This document shows, piece after piece, positions 22,598 through 32,200 of a DNA stretch of 64,000 nt. The notes below the pieces were generated by a model, which searched no databases, was not told the origin of the DNA, and was given only the letters and a program-made list of their open reading frames with translations. Position 1 is the first letter of the stretch. The number at the start of each line of letters is the position of its first letter. A program made the position numbers and the translations under genes. The DNA is from Flavobacteriales bacterium (GTDB lineage Bacteria > Bacteroidota > Bacteroidia > Flavobacteriales_F > PHOS-HE28), in assembly GCA_016699575.1 (NCBI GenBank), contig CP064979.1, positions 1,984,001 to 2,048,000 on the forward strand, written 5' to 3'.

Positions 22598-24769
22598 ATG
22601 CGCTTACTCCTAGCCCTTTCCCTGCTCATGAGCCTGCATGCCCGTGCGGTGCTCACTGTTACAGCCATCCCGTACGACGACGCATGCGGCAACGGCACGG
22701 GCTGGATCAACGCCTTTGCGTCGGGCGGCGTTGGTCCGTACACCTATTTCTGGTCGCCTGTTCCCCCCAATGGGCAGGGTACCAATGCGGCCACTGGACT
22801 GTTCGCCGGCACGTACACCATTACAGTCACCGACAGCAATGCCGATCAAGCGCAGGCCACCGTAACGGTGAACACCATCGCATCGCTTTTGCCCATGACA
22901 CTTGCCGCATACCCCACCACGTGTGATGGCGCTTGCAATGGAACGGCGAACGCGCTGATCTCCGGCCCATGGGGCGGGTTGGCGCCCTACACCGCCACTA
23001 TAGCTCTTGGTGGTTCGGCCACATGGAACCCGAACGGCGTGTACTTGACCGGTTTGTGCCCTGCAACGCCCTACACCGTTACCGTCACCGATGCCAACGG
23101 CTGCAGTGATACCTGGAACAACATCACGACGCAGGACTTCAACACACCGGTGCTGCTGAACCAAACGATCAATGGGAGTTGCAGCGGCGGCGCCACGGGC
23201 AGTGCCGTGCTCGATTACGACCAAGTGGGCTGGGTGGCCGCCACAGCAATGGGTGGCGCTCCAGCGCCGTACCTCGTAGCGGGCAACCAAGTGCTGATGA
23301 ACAACCTGTCACCGGGCCAGTACACGGTCTCGGTTTTCCCGGCCGGCATGTTAGGCCCTGCAGGGTGTGACATTACCACGTTCATCACCATACCGGTTAG
23401 CCCCAGCCCGTGCGGCAACGTGCAAGGCACGGCCTATGTGGACCTGAACGGCGACTGCATTCAGGACGTGAGCGATGTGCCCTACCCGAACCGACTGATG
23501 GAGGTACAACCGGGCAACCACTATGGGTTCACTGATGTGGCCGGGCAATACAACATCGAACTGTTCTATGGCAGCTACGATGCGGCGCTGACGAACGCCA
23601 TTGACTACAACGCGCTCTGCCCTGCCGTTGTGCCGGCGCCGTTCACCCTCAGCGGTCTGTCGCCAACGGCCAACATCGATTTTGCGCTGGAGTCCATCAC
23701 CGGGCCGGACATGTACGCATACACCGCCTCCACCACACCGCGGCCGGGCTTCCCACTTACCTATGTCGTGTACGCAGGGAACAACGGCGCATACACCTTC
23801 GGTCCGTTCGATGTAACTCTTACGTACGACCCCGTGCTCACCTTTGTGAGCAGCAGTCCGGCCCCCACGGTGAACACACCGGGCTTCCTGCAGTGGAGCC
23901 TCGCGGGTCTTGCACCGTTCGCCTTCGAGGCCATCGGGGTGCAGATGGCAGTACCGCCGAACCCCGGGCTCATCGGCACATACATGGATGCCACAGCCGC
24001 CGTGTTGCCCGTGCCCGCCGATGCGGTGCCCGCCAACGACAGCTACTTCACCACGCGCATGGTGGTGGGCGGTTACGACCCCAACGACAAGCAGGCCTTG
24101 ACCAGTTCGCGGCTTAGCACCACGCAGTACTTCCTGGATGCCGACGAGCACATCGACTACACCATCCGTTTCCAGAACACCGGCAATGCACCGGCCATCA
24201 CCGTCGAACTGATCGACACGCTTTCATCGCATCTCGACATCGGCACGCTGGAAGTGCTTGCCGCATCACATCCCTTCAGTGTGCAACTGCGCCACGACAC
24301 CGTGCTCGTTTTCCGGTTCGACAACATCATGCTGCCTGACAGCGCCAGCGACCCGCTCGGCAGCCAGGGCTTCGCCAGTTTCCGCATCGCACCCAAGGGC
24401 TCGCTGGTCTTGGGCGATGTGGTGGCCAACTACGCGGACATCTACTTCGACTTCAATCCGCCCATCCGCACCAACACCGTTGAACTTGTAGCCGACTTCA
24501 CCACGGGTGTTATGTCCGCGCAATCGGGCGCGCGCATGGGCGTAATGCCGAACCCGACAAGCGATGCTGCCGTCCTATCGGCGGATGCCAAGCTGCAACC
24601 GCACCGCATCCTGCTGCGCTCCGCCACCGGCCAAGTGCTCCGCGACCTGTTGTGGCCGCGCGGGGATGCTCAAGCTGTGCTGGATCTGTCGCAACTGGCC
24701 ACCGGACTTTACACCGTGGAGGTGCGTGGTGCGCATGGCATGGCCGTAGTCCGCTTGGTGAAGGAGTAG
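22598..24769 (+). CDS. Secreted surface protein with SprB-like and DUF7619-type domains and T9SS tail
   Basis: A 723-residue exported protein. MRLLLALSLLMSLHARA is the signal peptide. Residues about 20-110 and 115-200 are SprB-type repeats (GVGPYTYFWSP, LFAGTYTITVTDSN; TPYTVTVTDANGC). A Ca-binding-like GTAYVDLNGDCIQD follows. The region with VGGYDPNDKQ, HIDYTIRFQNTGNAPA and VLVFRFDNIMLPDS is the repeat-like domain common before T9SS tails. The last 80 residues (GVMPNPTSDAAVL ... ATGLYTVEVRGAHGMAVVRLVKE) are a type A sorting domain. An upstream in-frame start at 22490 lacks a signal peptide and is rejected. Confidence 0.85.
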   Translation: MRLLLALSLLMSLHARAVLTVTAIPYDDACGNGTGWINAFASGGVGPYTYFWSPVPPNGQGTNAATGLFAGTYTITVTDSNADQAQATVTVNTIASLLPMTLAAYPTTCDGACNGTANALISGPWGGLAPYTATIALGGSATWNPNGVYLTGLCPATPYTVTVTDANGCSDTWNNITTQDFNTPVLLNQTINGSCSGGATGSAVLDYDQVGWVAATAMGGAPAPYLVAGNQVLMNNLSPGQYTVSVFPAGMLGPAGCDITTFITIPVSPSPCGNVQGTAYVDLNGDCIQDVSDVPYPNRLMEVQPGNHYGFTDVAGQYNIELFYGSYDAALTNAIDYNALCPAVVPAPFTLSGLSPTANIDFALESITGPDMYAYTASTTPRPGFPLTYVVYAGNNGAYTFGPFDVTLTYDPVLTFVSSSPAPTVNTPGFLQWSLAGLAPFAFEAIGVQMAVPPNPGLIGTYMDATAAVLPVPADAVPANDSYFTTRMVVGGYDPNDKQALTSSRLSTTQYFLDADEHIDYTIRFQNTGNAPAITVELIDTLSSHLDIGTLEVLAASHPFSVQLRHDTVLVFRFDNIMLPDSASDPLGSQGFASFRIAPKGSLVLGDVVANYADIYFDFNPPIRTNTVELVADFTTGVMSAQSGARMGVMPNPTSDAAVLSADAKLQPHRILLRSATGQVLRDLLWPRGDAQAVLDLSQLATGLYTVEVRGAHGMAVVRLVKE

Positions 24770-24779
24770 GTGTGCGAGG

Positions 24780-25154
24780 CTACTTCGCCGCCCCCACCAT
24801 CGCCGCCCGCACCTTCGGCGCATTGCCGATGAGTATCCGGTCGTCCAAGACCATCACCGGCCGTTTAAGGAAGGTGTACTCTTCAAGGATGTACTTGCGG
24901 TAGTCCTTCTCTGTGAGCTTCCTGGTGTTCAACCCGAGTGCTCGGTACTTCAGAGCCACACGGCTGAAGAGCGCCTCGTAACTGCCGGCGAGCGCCTTCA
25001 TCGCGTCCAGTTCCGTAGCGGTGATCGGGTCGCCTTTGATCTCGCGCAGCGTGAAGCTCTTCAGGTTCGGGATCGTCTTCAGGATGGCTTGGCAAGTGGT
25101 GCAGTTGCCAAGGTGGTAGATGATCCCGCGTGAGCGGGACAGGTTGCGGGGCAT
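24780..25154 (-). CDS. ArsC/Spx-family thioredoxin-fold protein
   Basis: A 124-residue protein with the ArsC/Spx fold: IIYHLGNCTTCQAILKTIPN near the N-terminus, in place of the usual Cys-x-x-Cys region, then FTLREIKGDPITATELDAM, SRVALKYRALGLNTRKLTEKDY and LKRPVMVLDDRILIG with the conserved cis-Pro region (RPV). CTTC keeps both cysteines. Members reduce arsenate or bind RNA polymerase; which applies here is unknown. The first ten residues (MPRNLSRSRG) are encoded across a dispersed hairpin repeat and look like an add-on. ATG 25154 is used; a GACCTTCG -7-like box lies 8 bases upstream. It converges with the surface-protein gene. Confidence 0.75.
   Translation of the reverse strand: MPRNLSRSRGIIYHLGNCTTCQAILKTIPNLKSFTLREIKGDPITATELDAMKALAGSYEALFSRVALKYRALGLNTRKLTEKDYRKYILEEYTFLKRPVMVLDDRILIGNAPKVRAAMVGAAK
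25124..25139. repeat. Short hairpin TCCCGC-N4-GCGGGA inside an ORF start
   Basis: A 6-bp perfect stem, the same as at 3875-3890, lying within codons 6-11 of the ArsC/Spx-like gene. Confidence 0.45.
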
Positions 25155-25239
25155 GGGGTGCGAAGGTCGGGCATTGGCTTCTTGCACCAGTTCAATGTGC
25201 ATCCATCGCGGTGGTCGCACATTTGCCGCTGCATCGACC

Positions 25240-26127
25240 ATGGACCGCAAGCAATTCCTCTTGTCGCTCGCCGCGTTGCCCGTGGCCGGTGCCGCCATGA
25301 AGCTCAATGACCTGGCACGCATAAACGGGCCTTTCAAGCCGAGCCCGCGCATGCCGGTGCTCTTCCTCGGCCATGGCAGTCCAATGAACGCCATTGAGGA
25401 GAACGAGTTCGTGCAAGGGTTCCGGCAGGTCGCAACAACATTGCCGGAACCACAAGCGGTATTGGTGGTTAGCGCGCATTGGGAAACGCGCGGCACGCTC
25501 GTCACCGCTATGGAGCACCCGCGCACGATCCATGACTTCGGTGGGTTCCCCCAAGCACTTTTCGATGTGCAGTACCCGGCACCGGGCAGTCCGGAACTTG
25601 CAGAGGAAGTGAAGAAGTCGGTTACGAGCGCCGCAGTGGGCCTCGATCATAGTTGGGGTCTTGATCATGGCGCGTGGAGCGTGGTGAAGCACCTCTACCC
25701 CAAGGCCGATGTGCCCGTGATCCAGATGAGCATCGACCGATCGCTCACCCCGGAGAAGCATTACGCACTGGCCAAAGAGATCGCCACGCTGCGCGACAAG
25801 GGCGTGCTGATCGTGGGCAGTGGCAACATGGTGCATAATCTGGGCATGGTGGCGTGGGACAAGCTGAACGACAGCTATGCCTACGACTGGGCACTGGAGG
25901 CGGACGGGAAGATGAGGCGCGCCATCATCACCGGCGATCACACGCCACTGATCGACTTCCACAAACAAGGCCGAGCGTTCGACCTGGCCATCAACTCCGG
26001 CGAACACTTCCTGCCGCTGCTCTACACGCTTGCACTGCAAGGCAAGGATGAACAGGCAGCACTGTTCAATGACAAGCCCCTGGCCGGCTCGCTGACCATG
26101 ACGAGCGTGAGGATCGGGAAAGTGTGA
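25240..26127 (+). CDS. DODA-type extradiol ring-opening dioxygenase (LigB/YgiD family)
   Basis: A 295-residue protein. MDRKQFLLSLAALPVAGAAMKLNDL looks like an export signal. The catalytic fold shows PVLFLGHGSPMNAIE, VVSAHWETRGTLVTAM, FDVQYPAPGSPELAEEV, LDHGAWSVVKHLYP and LIVGSGNMVHNLGM. The His residues in these blocks are the metal ligands of class III extradiol dioxygenases related to YgiD and plant DOPA dioxygenase. The expected reaction is ring opening of a catechol such as DOPA; the true substrate is not known. A longer open frame from 25120 was rejected because ATG 25240 starts the signal. The ACATTTG sequence 12-20 bases upstream may be its -7 box. Confidence 0.87.
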   Translation: MDRKQFLLSLAALPVAGAAMKLNDLARINGPFKPSPRMPVLFLGHGSPMNAIEENEFVQGFRQVATTLPEPQAVLVVSAHWETRGTLVTAMEHPRTIHDFGGFPQALFDVQYPAPGSPELAEEVKKSVTSAAVGLDHSWGLDHGAWSVVKHLYPKADVPVIQMSIDRSLTPEKHYALAKEIATLRDKGVLIVGSGNMVHNLGMVAWDKLNDSYAYDWALEADGKMRRAIITGDHTPLIDFHKQGRAFDLAINSGEHFLPLLYTLALQGKDEQAALFNDKPLAGSLTMTSVRIGKV

Positions 26128-26133
26128 GGTCCG

Positions 26134-26189
26134 CTCAGAACTCCGCGCTCTTCGGCGTCCGTGGGAAGGGGATCAAATCGCGGATGTTC
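26134..26189 (-). pseudogene. Duplicate of the 3' end of asnS
   Basis: This 56-base stretch matches the last codons and stop of asnS (27624-27679) at 51 of 56 positions. Read on the minus strand it encodes NIRDLIPFPRTPKSAEF and a TGA. The live gene encodes NIRDVIPFPRTPKSAEF. The five base differences give one conservative change (Leu for Val); the others, including CGC against AGG for Arg, are silent. So it is a piece of a diverged asnS and not a recent copy. It lies 6 bases past the dioxygenase stop and borders the PIN module. Confidence 0.85.
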
Positions 26190-26640
26190 AAGGCCTCACA
26201 CGATCAAGGTCCAAAAAGGCTCCCTTCAAGTGGTCGAAATCCGCATCGGTCGTCAGGAGCTTCGCCTTCGTGATAGCCGCAGTGGCTGCGATCCACAGGT
26301 CATTCTTGCCCATGTTACGGGAAGAGAGTCCGAGCGTGACCCCGACAAGTTTGCCTTGACTGAATGCATCGATACGTGCGTAAGCTTCCATCATCGGCAG
26401 ATCATTGTGACTGATGTCGATGACCACATACCGGCGCAACAACTTTTCCAGCTTCTCCTTCTTGGAGGCACCCCATCCGTTCTGTTCGGCGAGCGAAAGC
26501 AATTCAGCCATCGTTACGGTGGAAATCATGACCAACGCATCGTCCGCACCCAATGCATGACCGACCTGCGCCTGTTTCCAGACCGCATGGTCCTTCAGCG
26601 CAGCCAGCACCATGTTCGTATCCAACACGAACCGTCTCAT
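26188..26640 (-). CDS. PIN-domain ribonuclease toxin
   Basis: A 150-residue protein. MRRFVLDTNMVLAALKD gives the first PIN Asp (LDTN), TVTMAELLSLAEQNGW the conserved Glu, NDLWIAATAAITKAKLLTTDADFDHLKG the remaining Asp residues. This is the VapC-like RNase fold, which usually cleaves tRNA or rRNA. Its ATG overlaps the TGA of the upstream gene (ATGA), so the two are translated together. The C-terminal codons abut the asnS 3'-end duplicate. The toxin role is inferred from family and operon structure. Confidence 0.88.
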   Translation of the reverse strand: MRRFVLDTNMVLAALKDHAVWKQAQVGHALGADDALVMISTVTMAELLSLAEQNGWGASKKEKLEKLLRRYVVIDISHNDLPMMEAYARIDAFSQGKLVGVTLGLSSRNMGKNDLWIAATAAITKAKLLTTDADFDHLKGAFLDLDRVRP

Positions 26641-27560
26641 GCCGTTAACTGGCCTATCAGGAGTTCGAAGTCCTCATCTCCGGGCCACTGACCCACCGCA
26701 CTCTTGGAGGTATTGCGCCCACCCTTCTCGCGCAGTTGTCTTTCGATCTGGTGCTCAGCATTCTCTCCCCTTCGCTGCTTGGCGAAGTAGTCTTCGCCTT
26801 GTTCTACAGGGAAGATCCTTTGCACCTCGATGGTGCGTCGTCCACCCGGCTTGAAGTGAACCAGCCCTATTACAGTGGCCTCCTTCGTCCAGAACTGTGC
26901 GACTTCCGTACGATCGAGGTCATCGCTCAGGAACCCATCCATCACACCATCCGGTCCTTTCACACGGATACGCGAACTGCTATGTTGCAAAAGGTCAACA
27001 GTGCCTTGTAGCACGATGCGCTCGGGCTCAGGCAGCGACTCCTCCAGCACGGCGATCTGCTTAAGGCTATCCTTCCTCACGACCAGCTCCTTGGTGCGCC
27101 CTTCGTTGCTCACGCGGAAGGCCTCCTCGGGCGCACGGAAAACCTTCTTGAACGCGACCAATTGGTTCAGCAGGGGTTTGTCCAAGAACTCCTTGTTCGA
27201 GGTTCCGTCCAACGCATCATTGAAGGTGTTCATGAACAAGGACATCGGCGTCTGCTCCGCCAGTTGCAGCTGACCCTCATGTCGGAACGCATCGAACTGC
27301 ACGCCCTTCAGGGTTTCGCCGAGGGTGGCACATTCCACCATCAGTCGCGTACTGCCTTTCATCACACCCACCAGATCGATGCGTAGTGCATCATCCAACT
27401 TGGCCTGCTTTCGGCCGGCAGTAATGCTCACTCCACGAAGCCGAAGTTGTAGGGCACCCTCGGCCACCTTCGAGATGATGTCCGCGAGCTGAACCAGTCG
27501 ACGCAGGTCTATGTGACCATTGCCTTCAATCGGCTTGTCTATGGTGATCTCGTACTTCAT
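26637..27560 (-). CDS. Large unknown protein coupled to the PIN toxin
   Basis: A 307-residue protein that I do not recognise. It starts MKYEITIDKPIEGNGHIDLRRLVQL and has a helix-rich N-terminal part (AEGALQLRLRGVSI, MKGSTRLMVECATLGETL). The middle contains FKKVFRAPEEAFRVSNEGRTKELVVRKDS. A beta-rich segment follows (RIVLQGTVDLLQHSSSRIRVKGPDG, IGLVHFKPGGRRTIEVQRIFPVE) and the tail is charged. Position and the ATGA overlap make it the partner, perhaps antitoxin, of the PIN protein, but antitoxins of VapC toxins are usually under 100 residues. ATG 27560 is chosen; an open frame 26 codons longer lacks a start signal. A TTACTTTG box lies about 35 bases upstream. Confidence 0.75.
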   Translation of the reverse strand: MKYEITIDKPIEGNGHIDLRRLVQLADIISKVAEGALQLRLRGVSITAGRKQAKLDDALRIDLVGVMKGSTRLMVECATLGETLKGVQFDAFRHEGQLQLAEQTPMSLFMNTFNDALDGTSNKEFLDKPLLNQLVAFKKVFRAPEEAFRVSNEGRTKELVVRKDSLKQIAVLEESLPEPERIVLQGTVDLLQHSSSRIRVKGPDGVMDGFLSDDLDRTEVAQFWTKEATVIGLVHFKPGGRRTIEVQRIFPVEQGEDYFAKQRRGENAEHQIERQLREKGGRNTSKSAVGQWPGDEDFELLIGQLTA

Positions 27561-27623
27561 GATCGTAGGCGGCTTTCCGTCAGGGACAGAACACCAAAGT
27601 AAGTGCAATGACGAGATCCGCTC

Positions 27624-27679
27624 CTCAGAACTCCGCACTCTTCGGCGTCCGTGGGAATGGGATCACATCCCTGATGTTC
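27624..27679. repeat. asnS-end direct repeat, live copy
   Basis: The partner of 26134-26189. The two copies are in the same orientation, 1490 bases apart, and bracket exactly the PIN toxin and its partner gene. Confidence 0.85.
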
Positions 27680-29076
27680 CCCATGCCCGTCACGAACAGC
27701 ACGAAGCGCTCCAGCCCAAGTCCGAAGCCCGCGTGCGGCACGGTGCCGAAGCGGCGCGTGTCCAGATACCACCAGAGCTCTTCGGACGGCACGTGCATCT
27801 CCTTCATGCGTGCTTCGAGCACATCAAGGCGCTCCTCGCGCTGACTTCCACCGATGATCTCGCCGATGCCCGGGAAGAGCACGTCCATGGCGGCCACGGT
27901 GGTGCCCTTCTCGCTGTAGCCGAAGTCGCCGGGGCCGTTGGTGCGCATGTAGAAGGCCTTGATCTTGCCGGGGTAGCCTGTCACGATCACCGGCTTCTTG
28001 AAGTGCTTTTCCACCAGGTAGCGCTCGTGCTCGCTCTGCAGGTCGATGCCCCATTCCACGGGGAACTGGAACTGCTTCTTCTGGTACGGTTTGCTCTTGA
28101 GCAGGATGTCGATGGCGTCCGTATAGGTGATGCGCTCGAAGGGGTTCTCCAGCACGAAGGTCAAGCGATCGATCAGGCCCATGTCGCTGCGTTGCTCTTT
28201 CGGCTTCTGCGCTTCCTCTTCTTTCAAGCGCGCATCGAGGAACTGCAGATCGTCCATGCTGTTCTTCAGCACGCGGGCGATGAGGTGCTTGCACAGGCCT
28301 TCCGCCAGGTCCATGTCGCCTTTCAGGTCCATGAAGGCGGCCTCGGGCTCGATCATCCAGAACTCGGCGAGGTGGCGGGCGGTGTTGCTGTTCTCCGCGC
28401 GGAACGTGGGGCCGAAGGTGTAGACCTTGCCCAGGGCGGTGGCAGCGTTCTCCGCCTGTAGCTGTCCGCTCACGGTGAGGCGTGCCTCGGCACCGAAGAA
28501 ATCCTCTTTCCAGTCCACTTCACCGGCCTCGTTAAGTGGCGGGTTCTTCGCATCGAGCGTGCTCACGCGGAACATTTCGCCCGCGCCTTCAGCATCGCTG
28601 GCGGTGATGATGGGGCTGTGGAAGTAGTTGTAGCCCTGCTGGTCGAAATACTCGTGGATACCGAAGCTCACCTGGTGGCGGATGCGGAAGATGGCGCTGT
28701 AGGTGTTCGTGCGGAAGCGCAGGTGTGCGTTCTCGCGCAGGAACTCGAGCGAGTGCTTCTTCGGCTGGATGGGGTACTTCTCCGCATCGCTGTCGCCGAG
28801 CACGTCCACGGAAGTCACTTGCATCTCCACGCGCTGGCCGCTGCCCTTGCTCTCCACGATCAGGCCTGTGCAACGTACGGCGGCGCTGGTGGTGAAGCGG
28901 GCGCGTGTGGCGGCATCCACTTTTTCCTGGTCGATCACGCATTGCAGGTTGCGGATCGTGCTGCCGTCGTTCAGCGCGATGAAGCGATCGTTGCGGAAGG
29001 TGCGCACCCAACCCGCCACGGTCGCGGTGGTGTTGGTGAGGGCGGTGTCGTCGAGGACGGACTTGATGGAGGTCAT
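27625..29076 (-). CDS. asnS: Asparaginyl-tRNA synthetase
   Basis: A 483-residue class IIb aminoacyl-tRNA synthetase that charges tRNA-Asn with asparagine. The OB-fold anticodon-binding domain is at about 15-110 (VAGWVRTFRNDRFIALNDGS). Class II motifs follow: FRIRHQVSFGIHEYFDQQGY for motif 1, TFRAENSNTARHLAEFWMIEPE for motif 2, and GFGLGLERFVLFVTGMGNIRDVIPFPRTP for motif 3. The full end ...RTPKSAEF is present. The ATG at 29076 gives MTSIKSVLDDTALTN, a normal start. The 3' end is duplicated 1.5 kb downstream, beyond the PIN module. Confidence 0.97.
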   Translation of the reverse strand: MTSIKSVLDDTALTNTTATVAGWVRTFRNDRFIALNDGSTIRNLQCVIDQEKVDAATRARFTTSAAVRCTGLIVESKGSGQRVEMQVTSVDVLGDSDAEKYPIQPKKHSLEFLRENAHLRFRTNTYSAIFRIRHQVSFGIHEYFDQQGYNYFHSPIITASDAEGAGEMFRVSTLDAKNPPLNEAGEVDWKEDFFGAEARLTVSGQLQAENAATALGKVYTFGPTFRAENSNTARHLAEFWMIEPEAAFMDLKGDMDLAEGLCKHLIARVLKNSMDDLQFLDARLKEEEAQKPKEQRSDMGLIDRLTFVLENPFERITYTDAIDILLKSKPYQKKQFQFPVEWGIDLQSEHERYLVEKHFKKPVIVTGYPGKIKAFYMRTNGPGDFGYSEKGTTVAAMDVLFPGIGEIIGGSQREERLDVLEARMKEMHVPSEELWWYLDTRRFGTVPHAGFGLGLERFVLFVTGMGNIRDVIPFPRTPKSAEF

Positions 29077-29088
29077 GGATCAGATGTT

Positions 29089-29108
29089 TCCGCCGTAGCC
29101 TTGGCGGA
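29089..29108. repeat. Short hairpin TCCGCC-N8-GGCGGA upstream of asnS
   Basis: A 6-bp perfect stem (29089-29094 and 29103-29108) with loop GTAGCCTT. Similar TCCGCC...TTGGCGGA hairpins are found dispersed in some Bacteroidota. It lies in the 142-base gap between asnS and the FG-GAP gene. Confidence 0.4.
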
Positions 29109-29218
29109 GGTGGAAGATCAGGGGGGTCAGACAATGGAAATGCCTGTCTCCGACCGAACTGGCCGCAAAGGAACGAAGGAGGACAGGAATGACGGCTTGC
29201 CGTTGGCGCGTCCGGGGA

Positions 29219-32200
29219 TCAATGCTTGATGATCCTGTCTGTGGAAATGGTGGTGCCAGCCGCAGCAAGGATCCTGACCGTATAGGTGCCAGGCAGCAAG
29301 CCGGATAAGTTGACGGTAAGGGCTGTTCCAAGTCCGGGCGGCAAGACTTCGAGGACGGTCCGTCCTTGAGCGTCGATCACGTCGACCCGTTTCGCAGCAT
29401 CGAACGCAACCCCCAGGTCGAGGTGGACCAAGCCATCCGTGGGATTGGGATAGGGCGCTCCGAGGGAGGCACAAGATGTCGATCTCGTGATGGGCAGTAC
29501 GGTTGTGGTCCCGTCCAGGTCCTCCTGTTTCAAACGGTAGTACACCGTTATTGCATAAGGAGGTGCGGCATCTTGGAGGATATACTCCAGCACTTGGTGG
29601 CTGTGCCCTGCCGCTTCCACACGTGCGACTTCCGCCCACGCTTCGGCATCCGTGCTTCTCTCCACCACGAAGTGGCTGCTGTTCTCTTCACTAGCGGTGG
29701 CCCACGAGAGCTCTACGGATCCGTTCACGCATCGGGCATCGAAGCGAAGGAGTTCCACGGGCAGCGGCACGTTGTTGTGCGTGCCATGTCCATCGAGGTA
29801 ACCAGGCATGTAGCGCCAAGGGCCGAAGACCTGGCCGGTGATGGCGGTGACGGGATCATAGCGAACACGAGTCCGCACCTTGGTGGCGGTGATACCTGTA
29901 CCGCCACCGGGCTTATCGATCAAACTCTTCAACTCAACACCGGCCACCGCACCTGCTATGAAAGCGGGCTGCTGTGCGGTGAAGTCCGTGCTGTTGTTCA
30001 CCAAGCCGTTGCTGCCGATGCTGAAGGCCTGGCCTTGGATGCGGGTCTCCCAGACAAGTCGCGTTCGGGAGCGGCCGAGGAAAGGGCGTACGAACAACCC
30101 TGCGCCGAATTGCGGGATGGGGATGTTCGACGCGGAGAGCGGTGTGGTGAGGTCGGTCTGGTACAGCCTGAAGTTCCCACGGGCAAGGGCCGTACTTGTG
30201 TTTCCATGGAACACGTAGGCTCTACCCGCTCCATATTGGCCTACGAGCAGATCGCAGTATCCATCCCCGTTCACGTCCCCCGCTCCGGTAGCGCTATGTG
30301 AACTTGAACCCGCGAAGAGTTGATCCTCGGCAGCACCGACCAAGCCTGTTGGTCCGCCGAAATAGAGCAAGGCACCTTGTGCGCAACTGCTGATCACGAC
30401 ATCGCTGTACCCATCGGCGTTGATATCCCCTGCGCTGGACACCGTGGCTGCAAAGAACCCTCCGCCATACAGGGTCGAGGCCCAAACCGGGGTTGCGGAA
30501 ACGCCTGTGGGACCGCCGGAATGCACGAATGCTTGTCCACCCATCCATGCCATGATCACATCGCTGTATCCATCGCCGTTCACATCGCCAGTACTGCTGA
30601 CGCACGATCCGCTGTGCGAGTTGGAGCCCAGCCGGTGCCCTGGCACGGTGTCGTCGAAGGTGGAGGCTGGTGCGGCACCCAATCCGCCGGGGCTACCATG
30701 GAAGATCACCACACGGCCCCGGTTGCCATTGTACCCCCCTGCCCCGATGATCACATCGCTGTAACCGTCACCGTTCACATCACCGGCAACATCCACTCCT
30801 TCACCATAGAAGCTGTTGGGCAGGTGCGGCGCATCGAATGGTGTGGAAACCCAGTTCGGGGCTATGCTGAGCCCGGTCGGGCTGCCGTGATGAACGACCA
30901 CCCTGCCGGCTCCCGAGTTATGGCCGGGCTGCCCGATGATCACGTCGGCGTAACCATCGCCGTTCACATCGCCAGCGCTGCCCACGCTGAACCCGAAGCG
31001 CGTGTTCGCGGTGCCCGTCACCGACCAGTTCGCAGCCACGGGCAGCCCAGTGGCGGATCCATGGTACACATACACCGTGTTCCCGTAGTCCGTGCCCACG
31101 ATCACATCGCCGTATCCATCACCGTTCACATCACCGGCGCCCGACACACAGTAACCATACCCCTGTACACCGGGAAGCAAATAGCTCCGGTCCGGTGCGA
31201 TCGATGGCCCGTTCGTTGAGCCATGATGGATCGTGACCAAGCGGGCATCGGGAGCACCGATGACGATGTCCCCGTAGCCGTCGCCGTTCACGTCGCCTGC
31301 GCTGCTCACCGAGCGACTGAATGTGACGGGGCCGATCAGCGTATGCTCCGGAGCGAGAGTATTGATGGAGGCAGGACCGCCCAGGTAACAACGGGCCATC
31401 CCTTCGTTGGTTTGCCCATTGTCCCATTCCGGCACTCCGATGAGCACGTCACTGAACCCGTCGCCGTTCACATCGCCGGCGCTCGCCACCGCACCGCCCC
31501 ATCGCGCCCCGGCCTGGTTGGATTCGCCTGACCAGGCCAAGCTCATGGCAGCGGTCAAGTTCCCGAAAAAGACATAGGCCCTTCCCTCCTGCGCTTGACC
31601 GCTCGTGTACTCAGGTCCGCCGAAGAGCACATCGCTGAACCCATCGCCGTTCACATCGCCAGCGCAGGCAACGGATTTCCCGAATTGTGCTTCCTGAAAA
31701 AGGCTGTTGTAGCTCCATGCACTTGTGGATACAAGGCCCGATGCAGAACCACGATAGATGACTACGCGGCCGTCGTTCAAAAAGCTGTTCGTGTGGAACG
31801 GGATGCCCACGACCACGTCCGAGTACCCATCGTTGTTCACGTCGCCCGCGCTCGAAACGCTGAACCCTGTCTGCGAAGAGGCTTGATCGCTTTCGGCTGT
31901 CCAGGCCGGCGTGGCGGCGAGACCTGTTGCACTCCCGTGGTACACGAACGCACGCCCCTCGTTGGTCTGGCCATTGTCGAAGAGCGGCGCACCGATGATC
32001 ACATCGCTGTACCCATCACCGTTCACATCGCCTGCACTGGCCGCGCTTCGCCCGAAATACGCCAGCGTCTGATCACCTTCCTTGACCCAGTCGGCCACGG
32101 CAGAGAGGCCCGTGGCACTGCCGTGGTAAACGAATACGGCCCCCTCATCGGTTTGTCCGTTCTCGTACTGGTACGCTCCCACCAGCACATCGCTGTAGCC

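Noticed and set aside
24780..25526. Long N-terminal extension of the ArsC/Spx-like frame
   Set aside because: It overlaps the divergent dioxygenase gene and the extension has no family similarity; ATG 25154 is adopted.
26161..26691. 176-codon plus-strand frame over the PIN gene
   Set aside because: Antisense to a clear PIN domain; no family motif.
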